NCBI GenBank assembly: GCA_022484595.1
Contig: JAKVLB010000001.1
Location: forward strand, 310,001 to 374,000
Origin: Mageeibacillus sp.
GTDB lineage: Bacteria; Bacillota; Clostridia; Saccharofermentanales; Saccharofermentanaceae
Direction: 5' to 3'
DNA length: 64,000 nucleotides
Made by a program: the position numbers and the translations under genes. Shown here in pieces: positions 28,201 to 36,226 of this stretch (positions are counted from its first letter, which is position 1; each line of letters begins with the position of its first letter). A model generated the notes under the pieces. The model saw only the letters and a program-made list of their open reading frames with translations, had not been told where the DNA came from and did not search any database.

Positions 28201-31200
28201 TTACACTTTATGGTAAACAGAACATTCTCCTCCTGATATTGAATCAGCTATTGTACTGTATAAAACACCCGGCTCGATAGGTTTTGTTATGTAACTGTTC
28301 ATTCCCGCCTCCGATGCCTCTTTTACACTTTCAAAAAATGCATCCGCAGTCATAGCTATAACAGGAACAGTACGGGCATCAGACCTGTTAAGACTGCGTA
28401 TCCGCCTTGTTGCTTCGTAACCATTCATCAGCGGCATACGGATATCCATCAGCACCGCATCAAATGAGCCTTCCTCTGATTCTTCAAATTTATCAACACC
28501 ATCGAGTCCGTTCTCGGCAGTTTCCACAATCATGCCCTTTTCTTTGAGAAGCATGACTGCAATTTCACGGTTCATGTAATTGTCTTCACAAAGAAGAATA
28601 TGTTTATCTTTCAGTACTGCATTAACATCAGTAATGCTGCTTTCCCTTTCAATATTCTCCTGCATGCTCTCAACGGGAATAACCACTTCTATCTGCGTTC
28701 CGCGGTGAAGTTTGCTGCTTACAGAAATACTGCCTCCTATAAGATCAAGGTACCTCTTCACAATTGACAATCCGAGACCTGTACCCTGTTCGGTTATGGC
28801 TTCTGACCGTTTCTCCTGTGAGAAAGGTTCAAACATGTTCTTGATAAACTCTTCACTTATCCCTATTCCTGTGTCATTGACATCAAGAACATACTGTATG
28901 TTATTTCCGTCGTTATTACTCTGCTTCAGATTAACAGAAACGCTGCCTCCGTCAGGAGTGTACTTAATGGCATTGGATATAATATTAAGGGCGATTCTCT
29001 GAATCTTCAGCTTGTCACACCATATGACTTTTGTATTATCAATATCAAAATCCGTAGTATATTTTATGTTCTTAAGCTCTGCTGAAGGGCGGAGAGAAAC
29101 AGCCACCGACGGAATAACATCTTCCGGAACAGCAGCTTCGTAATCTATGACTGTCTTTCCGCTCTCAATTTTAGACAGCTCAAGGACATCATTAATCAGA
29201 TCTCTGAGCAGCTTACCAGAAGTATCTATTTTACCGAGGTAATCCCTGATTTTATCATATTCAGTTTCCTTCAAAGCCAAAGCTGTATAACCGAGAACAC
29301 CGTTCAATGGCGTCCTCATATCGTGACTCATGCCGGACAGGAACATTGACTTGGCTTCATTGGCCTTGACCGCTTCAGTATTAGCCTTCTCAAGTTTAAA
29401 AATCTGCTCCTGTTCCTTGCGGTAGGTCTCCGTAACATCCTGCTGCATGCAAAGCAGTTCCCTGCGATCATTGTTGAGCCAGCTCAGTGTAATCAGCTTC
29501 TTGCATGGCCGCCCGTTATCTTTTCGCGAAAAATAATCGTATGCTATGACATATTGTTCCTTATCATCAAGAGCCTTAAGAATAACGTCAAGCTCACTCA
29601 TAGCAAGAAAGCTCGCGGACTTATCGTCAGATATGTAATTCTTGGTAAGAATGTCTCTCACAGAGTCAAAACTGAAGGACTTCTCTTCGATAATATAGTC
29701 ACAATCCCAGTTGTTATTCTGTACATTGAATGTCTTCTGCGCTACATCAATAACCGCAATATAATCACAATTGATTCTTGAAAGTCTTTCAACTATCTCA
29801 TTGATACGTTTCTGCCTTGTAATATCTTTGGTATATGTAATAACTTCAATGCTTCCGCTTTCAGGATTCTGGGTAAGATGTGTTGTCGTTGTAACCCACA
29901 TGATATCCCCGCGCGACGTTCTTACCGGATATATCTGTTCAAACTGCTGTTCTCCGCGCTTGTACATCTCAATCAGATTCTTGCAGTTGAATTTCTTCAA
30001 AACCTGTTCCCTTATCTCAGCATTATCGATTGTATCGGCAACCAGTCTGAAATGACCGTCTGCATCTGTTGACCTTCTTGCCTCTTCAACACCCTGATAA
30101 GGGCTGTATCCGCCTAAATATCTGTTGAGCGATATATCAAGATGCGTTGTACTGACTATGTTTGTAAGATTACCTGCAAATTGTGAGCGGAGTCTGTCAT
30201 ACTCTTCCTGCGCAAGCTTCTCACGTGTGATATTCTGTCCGATACCGTAAGCCCGGATCGGCACGCCGTTCCCGTTGAAAACAGTCGTATACATAATTCT
30301 CTCACACCTGGGTTCTGTACCGGGTTTCAGCTTATACCATACCTCGCATGAAGCATGCGGTTTACCGTCTTCTATCTGAGAATACATATCCAGGAACGCA
30401 TCAACAGATGAATCATCGATATAGCCAACAAGAGAAGCCGGCACATTCTCAGTAACTTTTGGAAGATTGAACTTGCGGTAGTCATACATGCTGAACTCAT
30501 TCTCTGCCATAATGACACGATGACTCACAATATCGAATTCCCAGACAACAAGCTTGGCATCTTCGACCGCCGCCTCATACATCCTGCGGATTTCACCCTT
30601 TGCTTGTTCCATAGCCTTCAGCTCATCCATATTGACAAAAGAAGCATAAAACTGATAAACATTACCGCTGCTGTAAGACAGATTGAACACCGAATTAATC
30701 CAATGAATCGCTCCGTCCTCGCCCGTAACTCTATAAGTCATGTTCCCGCGCTTCTTCTCACCGGACTTCATAGACTCAAACTCATTGATCAGCTGCTGCC
30801 GTTCTTCAGAAATAACCCCCTGCAGATAGTCAGAATTCTTATTGTTCCAATACTCCTGGCTTCCGCAATGAATCTCATAGAAAGCATTGTTGGCATAGTC
30901 AATTCTGAGCCTGTTGTCCTTATACACAAGAACCGCAACACCGCCCGGGATGTTATCCAGAATGGAAGTCATCGTATTGCTTATCTTCTCCAGTGACAAT
31001 TGTTTGCTTACGTAACTGTCAACATCAAAATACACTGCGAAAAAGCGTTCTGTGCCATTCTCAAGACGGATATGGTTGGCTCTCAGTCCGAGCCAGCAAT
31101 ATGAGCCTGTTCCGGTCAACACACGGCAGACAATCTCAAGCATACGTTTGTTGTCACGGATACACTCATGCGCAGCTCTTACAATCGTCCCGTAATCATC

Positions 31201-31380
31201 CGGATGGATAGCCTTGGCCGCGCCTCTGCCGAAATACTCCGAGCGATCCTCGCGTCTGGCACCAATCATCTGGTAATAACCGTCATTGAGATATACCGTC
31301 TCGATTCTGCTGCCGGTCAGATCATATACACCGACACCTGAAGGAATACTGTTGATAGTAATATAGTCATTGAGTTCCAT
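28201..31380 (-). CDS. Multi-PAS hybrid sensor histidine kinase
   Basis: 1059 residues from the ATG at 31380 (AGGA eight bases upstream; a TTG two codons earlier is less likely). No membrane segment is seen. About four to five PAS domains occupy ~1-660 (motifs such as GVGVYDLTG, YRVTGEDGAIHWINS, YPVRTSRGDIMWV). HisKA (SHDMRTPLNG), HATPase_c (NIISNAIKYTPDGG, DTGIGI, GTGLGLSIV) and a receiver (LMDIRMPLMNG) follow. It has the same overall plan as the 1375-residue kinase, and no Hpt. A TTGAGA/TATAAT promoter lies directly upstream, so transcription of the kinase cluster probably begins here. Confidence 0.92.
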   Translation of the reverse strand: MELNDYITINSIPSGVGVYDLTGSRIETVYLNDGYYQMIGARREDRSEYFGRGAAKAIHPDDYGTIVRAAHECIRDNKRMLEIVCRVLTGTGSYCWLGLRANHIRLENGTERFFAVYFDVDSYVSKQLSLEKISNTMTSILDNIPGGVAVLVYKDNRLRIDYANNAFYEIHCGSQEYWNNKNSDYLQGVISEERQQLINEFESMKSGEKKRGNMTYRVTGEDGAIHWINSVFNLSYSSGNVYQFYASFVNMDELKAMEQAKGEIRRMYEAAVEDAKLVVWEFDIVSHRVIMAENEFSMYDYRKFNLPKVTENVPASLVGYIDDSSVDAFLDMYSQIEDGKPHASCEVWYKLKPGTEPRCERIMYTTVFNGNGVPIRAYGIGQNITREKLAQEEYDRLRSQFAGNLTNIVSTTHLDISLNRYLGGYSPYQGVEEARRSTDADGHFRLVADTIDNAEIREQVLKKFNCKNLIEMYKRGEQQFEQIYPVRTSRGDIMWVTTTTHLTQNPESGSIEVITYTKDITRQKRINEIVERLSRINCDYIAVIDVAQKTFNVQNNNWDCDYIIEEKSFSFDSVRDILTKNYISDDKSASFLAMSELDVILKALDDKEQYVIAYDYFSRKDNGRPCKKLITLSWLNNDRRELLCMQQDVTETYRKEQEQIFKLEKANTEAVKANEAKSMFLSGMSHDMRTPLNGVLGYTALALKETEYDKIRDYLGKIDTSGKLLRDLINDVLELSKIESGKTVIDYEAAVPEDVIPSVAVSLRPSAELKNIKYTTDFDIDNTKVIWCDKLKIQRIALNIISNAIKYTPDGGSVSVNLKQSNNDGNNIQYVLDVNDTGIGISEEFIKNMFEPFSQEKRSEAITEQGTGLGLSIVKRYLDLIGGSISVSSKLHRGTQIEVVIPVESMQENIERESSITDVNAVLKDKHILLCEDNYMNREIAVMLLKEKGMIVETAENGLDGVDKFEESEEGSFDAVLMDIRMPLMNGYEATRRIRSLNRSDARTVPVIAMTADAFFESVKEASEAGMNSYITKPIEPGVLYSTIADSISGGECSVYHKV

Positions 31381-31424
31381 TGGCAATTCCTCTTTCCCCG
31401 GTTATTTGAAATAAGCTATCACAT

Positions 31425-31454
31425 ATTATAGGTGTATAACAACAACCTTCTCAA
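31425..31454 (-). promoter_or_regulatory. Predicted promoter of the hybrid-kinase cluster
   Basis: On the minus strand TTGAGA (31449-31454) and TATAAT (31425-31430) are separated by 18 bases and sit about 45 bp before the start of the multi-PAS kinase. This fits a vegetative sigma-A promoter. It overlaps the end of the small broken reading frame upstream. Confidence 0.55.
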
Positions 31455-31456
31455 TA

Positions 31457-31701
31457 CTATTTTATATCAGACAATTCCTTTCGCCACCACTGCAAATCTT
31501 CCGTTCTCTGTTTGATAAGGGAATATGAAGCATTGGATATCAATATTGCAACTCCGTTTAATTCAGTGCTCCTGCTGTTGCACAGTCTGCTTCCGGATCA
31601 AGTGCTGAGCCAGCCGCCGGTGATGCAATATCTGTTACTGCTACAGAACTGGTTTTCTTGGGTAGCAGGATAAGCTTATCAGGCAAAGACATAAAATGCA
31701 T
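31457..31701 (-). pseudogene. Possible small gene broken by a frameshift
   Basis: The 360-bp gap between two clear genes holds two overlapping protein-like frames. The first runs from an ATG at 31701 (or 31692) to a TAA at 31558: 47 residues, starting MHFMSLPDKLILLPKK. The second, in the -1 frame, is open from 31597 to a TAG at 31457 and ends in QWWRKELSDIK, but it has no ATG. Joined, they would make a protein of about 80 residues. There is no convincing ribosome binding site. It may be a decayed last gene of the acidic-protein operon, or chance coding-like sequence. No known family was recognised. Confidence 0.3.
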
Positions 31702-31740
31702 TTCCGTCTGCAAGAGGCCGAAAATTACTTAAATCAATAA

Positions 31741-32526
31741 TCAATAATCACCATCATCAAGAAATTCACTGAAATCGTCAAAAGTCTCTTCATCAGAAGC
31801 AATTACACTGCCGGCAGAACTGCTTTCGTTCTTCGCAGGCACGGGTTCTGCTTCAGAAGTCTTTTCTTCCGTAGCTTCAGGCACAGACTCTGCTTCAGCA
31901 GCCTTCTCTTCCGCGGCTTCAGACTCAATCTCTGCTTCAGCAGCATTTTTCTCAACAGTTTCCGGCGCAATATCTTCAGGCAGTTCGTCTTCAGAACCAT
32001 CGTCATCTTCCCGCTCAAGACGGTCTTCTTCGTCCTTTGATTTTGACTGTTCCCTTGACGCACGTTCTCTTGCTTCCTCAAGCATTCGCTGCTGAAGAAG
32101 CCTTCTTTCTTCTCTCGCACGGATCTTGGCGTCTTCTTCCTCTTTGCGCTCTTTCTCAGCTTTAAGATCGGCTTCAATTCTGGCACGGTCTTCATCACTT
32201 ACCTTGTTGTAATTATCCAGCTTAAGATTTGTCAAAGTCTCAGGAGCCTGAACAGCAGTACTGAGAATGACATTCATCCTCGCTCTGCTCTCCGAAGCCT
32301 GCTTCTCTTCGTCTGCAGCAATCTGGTCTCCCAAAGCCTGCATTCTTCGCATCTCTTCTGAAGTAGCTGCGTCAGGATGTCCGTCCGGCATAATTCTCGG
32401 AGCATGAGCCTTAACCTCAACACTGTCTATTCCGGATGCCGAGAAATCCGATGCGGCATGCTTTATAGCATCAATATCCGGAAGTTCAACTCCCGGAAGC
32501 AATTCATATTTTCGTTCCTTATCCAT
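31741..32526 (-). CDS. Acidic coiled-coil protein of unknown function, last gene of the vWA-PP2C operon
   Basis: 261 residues, no signal peptide or membrane segment. Residues ~60-170 are strongly helical and charged (DRARIEADLKAEKERKEEED), probably a coiled coil. Residues ~185-240 are Glu-Ala repeats of low complexity (EAAEEKAAEAES and close variants). The C-terminus reads FDDFSEFLDDGDY, much like the end of the vWA protein encoded two genes upstream (DVDDFMKFMDEDDK). GGGAGGG precedes the ATG. It lies 22 bp after the PP2C gene. Inference: a scaffold or phospho-substrate of the kinase/phosphatase pair. No known family was recognised. Confidence 0.75.
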   Translation of the reverse strand: MDKERKYELLPGVELPDIDAIKHAASDFSASGIDSVEVKAHAPRIMPDGHPDAATSEEMRRMQALGDQIAADEEKQASESRARMNVILSTAVQAPETLTNLKLDNYNKVSDEDRARIEADLKAEKERKEEEDAKIRAREERRLLQQRMLEEARERASREQSKSKDEEDRLEREDDDGSEDELPEDIAPETVEKNAAEAEIESEAAEEKAAEAESVPEATEEKTSEAEPVPAKNESSSAGSVIASDEETFDDFSEFLDDGDY

Positions 32527-32548
32527 TGTAATACCCTCCCTTGATATA

Positions 32549-33619
32549 TCAGTTAATCCACCCGATAATGGCGATAATCAGCAATACAGCGGAAAGTATC
32601 GCCAGTGCCACCGTGAGACGGCTCAAATGCTTGGGTACTGTCTTGTTGTCTGCCGCCGTGCCCTGTTTTGATTCGTCCGCCGAATCTTTCTCTGTTTTTA
32701 CGTTTTGTGCAGCCGAATCTGAAGCAGCGTCAGAACTCTTATGAGCAATAATCTCATGAGCCTTGACAAGCTCAGGCCTGATGGCCTTCATCAGTTCCGC
32801 AAAACTCTCGGACGATTTGCCGCATACTCCGGCCTGAGTCATGCACGCTGCAGCATCAGGCGCTCGAGTTCCGTCGAAAAGCATAACACCGAAACTTGCA
32901 TCATCGCTCATATTGCTTCCGGCCACTATATATTTCTCAATGGTCTCAAGCACAGCCTTCTCGCCGGCCTGTCTGCCTTCCGTAAATTCGTCGGCAAGTT
33001 TTACCACAACAGGTTTGACAAGGCACGAAGAATCATCATAAACATTGTCCTGTACGCCATCAGTCATAAGTGCTATTGCGTGACAATCATCAACTGTTGT
33101 CTTGATTAATCTGAGGTAATTGTCGGCGTGCGCCGCAGTAACAAAATACGTTTTTCCGTCCTTATCGTTCTGAGGCATAGATATAGGGCTTATGCCGGAA
33201 GGCGATATACGTACTATAAGTCCGTCGCCGATATGGCCTATCATCATCCTGCGGTCCTTAACAGCTGCAAACAGCAGCGTACATGACAGTCTGTCAATTA
33301 CATCAAGACTTCGCTCCTGCATTATTTTCGCAAACTCCACACGGAGCTTCGCCATAAGATAACCGCGCACTGCAGCGTCGCAATTCTCGGCATAGAGCGC
33401 ATCAAAATGCTCACACAGCACCGACGATATCGTCTCTACGGCACAGGCTGAACCAAAACGCGCGTCGGTATACTGTTTGCCACCGGCGCCGTCAGCAATA
33501 CAAACCACTGAAACTCCGTTCACGGTTGCAGCAAATGACGCATCCTCACAGGGCGTGTTGCGGTTCTTATGTTTGTTGCCTATGGTTGTGACGCAGCCGA
33601 CAGTAATAACTGAACACAT
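32549..33619 (-). CDS. PP2C-family serine/threonine phosphatase with C-terminal membrane anchor
   Basis: 356 residues. PP2C metal ligands are visible in CEDASF, ADGAGGKQ, IGHIGDGLI, MTDGVQDN and DDASFGVM. A polar linker (~265-330) leads to a single membrane helix at about 334-353, close to the C-terminus. It should dephosphorylate Ser/Thr residues at the membrane, opposing the kinase encoded two genes upstream. Its ATG overlaps the vWA stop codon by one base (TAATG), so the two are made together. The vWA-PP2C-kinase combination matches TerY-linked triads described in Ter stress systems. Confidence 0.92.
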   Translation of the reverse strand: MCSVITVGCVTTIGNKHKNRNTPCEDASFAATVNGVSVVCIADGAGGKQYTDARFGSACAVETISSVLCEHFDALYAENCDAAVRGYLMAKLRVEFAKIMQERSLDVIDRLSCTLLFAAVKDRRMMIGHIGDGLIVRISPSGISPISMPQNDKDGKTYFVTAAHADNYLRLIKTTVDDCHAIALMTDGVQDNVYDDSSCLVKPVVVKLADEFTEGRQAGEKAVLETIEKYIVAGSNMSDDASFGVMLFDGTRAPDAAACMTQAGVCGKSSESFAELMKAIRPELVKAHEIIAHKSSDAASDSAAQNVKTEKDSADESKQGTAADNKTVPKHLSRLTVALAILSAVLLIIAIIGWIN

Positions 33620-34356
33620 TACTTGTCATCCTCGTCCATAAATTTCATAAAATCATCTACGTCAACCGCTTCACCCTCAGGTTCAGCCGTCATGTTATAG
33701 AGTGCATCGTCATTCATTCCGGATGATACAATCGAAGAAGACGAAGAACCAAGAAACTCAAAGAGCTTCCCAAAGTCCGCAGAATTAACGGAGATAGGCG
33801 CCTCACGCTTCACGGAGAGCCTCTTGAGAATATCGAAATCAACGCCTGAACCGACACCGATATTGAACACAACCAGTTTATCGTTCTTCTCAAGCTCGTT
33901 ACACGCGGCAATCGCCAGTTCCATATTCTTCATGGCATTCGGACCTTGAGGCGCGCCGTCCGTAATAACAACAAGCCATGGCTGATAATACTTGATTCCG
34001 AATTCCTTATAGCCTTCCTTGCGGGCATTCAGAAGCTCCAGAGCTGTAATGATGCCCTCTCCTATAGGAGTAAGCGTTGTGGATGCGCTGATTTCCGGCA
34101 GTCCCCTTTCCTTGGATATCTTTCCGAAAGGCATTACAATATCTACCTTTGAACCAAATGTTATGATTGCGATATCAGTTGAAGACCTTGTCTCGTCATT
34201 AGCCTTGATTGACGCCATAAAATTCTGCAGACCCATGTTAAGCTGTTTTATCGGATTACCCATCATTGAACCCGATGTATCAAGCGCGAAACAAATCGGT
34301 AATCTTCTCTTGGTACTGCTTCCAAAATCTGAAGCACTGAAATTATCTTCAGCCAT
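33619..34356 (-). CDS. TerY-like von Willebrand factor A domain protein
   Basis: 245 residues from the ATG at 34356, preceded by GGAGG; an upstream TTG would add 15 unlikely residues. The vWA MIDAS is complete: DTSGSMMG, the Thr in STTLTPIGEG, and the Asp in ITDGAPQG. The fold runs from ~12 to ~190 and is followed by an acidic tail ending DVDDFMKFMDEDDK. No signal peptide, so cytosolic. TerY-type vWA proteins bind metal and act as adaptors in stress systems along with a kinase and a PP2C phosphatase. No TerD or TerC gene is near, so a tellurite phenotype should not be assumed. Confidence 0.9.
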   Translation of the reverse strand: MAEDNFSASDFGSSTKRRLPICFALDTSGSMMGNPIKQLNMGLQNFMASIKANDETRSSTDIAIITFGSKVDIVMPFGKISKERGLPEISASTTLTPIGEGIITALELLNARKEGYKEFGIKYYQPWLVVITDGAPQGPNAMKNMELAIAACNELEKNDKLVVFNIGVGSGVDFDILKRLSVKREAPISVNSADFGKLFEFLGSSSSSIVSSGMNDDALYNMTAEPEGEAVDVDDFMKFMDEDDK

Positions 34357-34407
34357 TATAAACCTCCGGCCACTATGGCAAATTAATATCTGTTCAAACA
34401 AATTATA

Positions 34408-36060
34408 TCAGAAAAGACCTAAGAATTTGCCTTTTTTCGAGGTATTCTCAACATCTGTCACGGCATTCTTCTGTTCTTCGTTATCCTGCGGTCTGAAATC
34501 CTTCGGAACATACTTTCCTGACGGTGCGTTTGTAAACGTCTTCTTAACATACCTCGGCTTTAACGGCTCATAAGAACCGCTGCCGGCAGTTTGCGCTGCG
34601 GTCAGCACAACAGAAGCCTGATCATAGTCAGACAACGGGAAAACCTTATATGCCTCGGGGCTGTCTATCTTCTGTCCCATAAGCTGTTCCTTATATGACA
34701 GGACAGCATCAAGCCATTCAATCGCCTCATAAACCTTTCCGTTGCGGAAGGTCTCATAAAGCATGACTCTGATACTCTCGGGAAGAAATCTCCATATCTG
34801 ATTGTACCCTCCGAGCGGAATATGTTCCTCCTCAGAATTATCGAGCGTATACGGGAAATTTCTGTTGATTATCTCTTCACGCAGAGTCTCCGCGCCACGC
34901 CTTGTCGCATAAGGATGAAGCCCGCAGAACAGCACTGAGAACACCAGCATGGCTATTGAATAATCTTCATCGCCAAGCGTTCTGACAAATCCGGAAAAAT
35001 TCCTTCCCCACAGCCTCGGATCAGTAAATTCCTCTGTTCCCACAGGACAAGGCAGGTTGCTGATCTGTACACTGTCCATATCGATAAGATAAACACTTGA
35101 AGAAGAATAAATAAGCGCATTCTTAAGCTGAATATCGCCGGCAATGACGTCATGCATATGAAGATAGAGATATTTCTCAATGAGGGACAGAAGAGTGTCA
35201 ACGACATCAAGTCTCGTCCACTTTGGAAACTGCTCAAGCAAAGCATCCGGACCGTCGAAAACGTTGCCAAGTGTCACGCCTCTCCCCAGCGTCATGGTAT
35301 AACCCACCGGCACATTCTGGAAGTACAGCAGCTGACGCGGAAGGCAGAAGCCTTCCCCGTTAATTCCAAGTTCCGACAGCTTTTTCAGCTTTGCCCAGCG
35401 TAAAGGTGTAATGACACCCTTGTGATAGATCTTGGCAACAATATTGCGCTGATCCGTAAGGAAGACCATTCCTTCGGCACCACCGCTCAGGCGCTTGACA
35501 AGTTCAAATGACATCGAACCGTCAGCAGTCTTAACCACATCCATGACACTTGCTATGGCAGAAGAATCTATATGGGTATTGTTGCCTGCAAGTCTGCTCA
35601 GAGCAGGCAGAGGCAACTGATCGGCAAGATCCCTGACAGAACCGAAAGTTCTGATTCCGTCAGAACAAAGAATTGCAAGAACGCATTTAAGCTCAGGCTG
35701 CTTCTCGTATAATCTCTTGGTAAAAATGCCTTTCCTTGTAGTAAGAATTACGCAATCGGGAACTGCATTTACTTTATCAATAAACGCGCAGGTCTCAATC
35801 TCCTGCACCAGATGAAGCCGGTGATCCGGCAGGAGAAATGAACAGATATTCTTCATCGCAATGTTGACATCGCTGTTCTTCACGTCTGTCTGATAAACGG
35901 AACAGTAATGCAATGTCTTAAACGTCTTGCTGACGTATACATCAACAGAACTTGTCATGATCCATTCAGTAAATTCATCGAAAACAGGAGTTCCGGCAAA
36001 CTCACTTATGACCGAATAATCAAGGGCAACAGCCCCATACTGCGAAATTACTTCAAACAT
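34408..36060 (-). CDS. Protein kinase-like protein with PIN-like N-terminal domain
   Basis: 550 residues. Residues 1-160 show a PIN-like pattern: ALDYSVI with D14, VYVSKTFKTL, then DCVILTTRKGIFTKRL. Some nuclease acids appear lost (TTR where TND is usual). The kinase domain spans ~185-460: glycine loop LSGGAEGMVF, ATP-binding lysine K210, catalytic GDIQLKN (D309, N314) and the DFG counterpart DMD (D327). The ~90-residue tail is polar and ends GKFLGLF. It resembles the kinases that accompany TerY vWA and PP2C proteins. It is the first gene of its operon, with a promoter at 36099-36127. Substrates are unknown. Confidence 0.85.
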   Translation of the reverse strand: MFEVISQYGAVALDYSVISEFAGTPVFDEFTEWIMTSSVDVYVSKTFKTLHYCSVYQTDVKNSDVNIAMKNICSFLLPDHRLHLVQEIETCAFIDKVNAVPDCVILTTRKGIFTKRLYEKQPELKCVLAILCSDGIRTFGSVRDLADQLPLPALSRLAGNNTHIDSSAIASVMDVVKTADGSMSFELVKRLSGGAEGMVFLTDQRNIVAKIYHKGVITPLRWAKLKKLSELGINGEGFCLPRQLLYFQNVPVGYTMTLGRGVTLGNVFDGPDALLEQFPKWTRLDVVDTLLSLIEKYLYLHMHDVIAGDIQLKNALIYSSSSVYLIDMDSVQISNLPCPVGTEEFTDPRLWGRNFSGFVRTLGDEDYSIAMLVFSVLFCGLHPYATRRGAETLREEIINRNFPYTLDNSEEEHIPLGGYNQIWRFLPESIRVMLYETFRNGKVYEAIEWLDAVLSYKEQLMGQKIDSPEAYKVFPLSDYDQASVVLTAAQTAGSGSYEPLKPRYVKKTFTNAPSGKYVPKDFRPQDNEEQKNAVTDVENTSKKGKFLGLF

Positions 36061-36098
36061 AGTCCCTCACAACCTAAAGAATGAAAATCTCCAACATA

Positions 36099-36127
36099 AT
36101 TTTATAATAAATGTGATTTTCGTTCAA
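36099..36127 (-). promoter_or_regulatory. Predicted promoter of the kinase-vWA-PP2C operon
   Basis: Minus strand TTGAAC (36122-36127), 17-base spacer, TAAAAT (36099-36104), about 40 bp before the kinase ATG. The region 36061-36226 is AT-rich and also holds an inverted repeat (CATTTG/CAAATG at 36202-36219) that could be an operator. Confidence 0.5.
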
Positions 36128-36226
36128 CAAAATTGAAGAAATTGTGTCAGATTTTGGCACAATAGTTAAAACTAAGAGTGAAATATCCTTTTGTGTTGAT
36201 CCATTTGACAAATCAAATGACAAAGT

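Noticed and set aside
31562-31733. Plus-strand Ala/Ser-rich frame across the 31.6-kb gap
   Set aside because: It has no start codon and is antisense to the better minus-strand frames.
33619-34356. Naming the vWA cluster a tellurite-resistance operon
   Set aside because: No TerD, TerC or TerB gene is in the window; only the vWA-PP2C-kinase part matches.
36202-36219. CATTTG/CAAATG inverted repeat as a terminator
   Set aside because: The stem is AT-rich and no run of T follows on either strand; at best an operator, and too weak to list as a feature.
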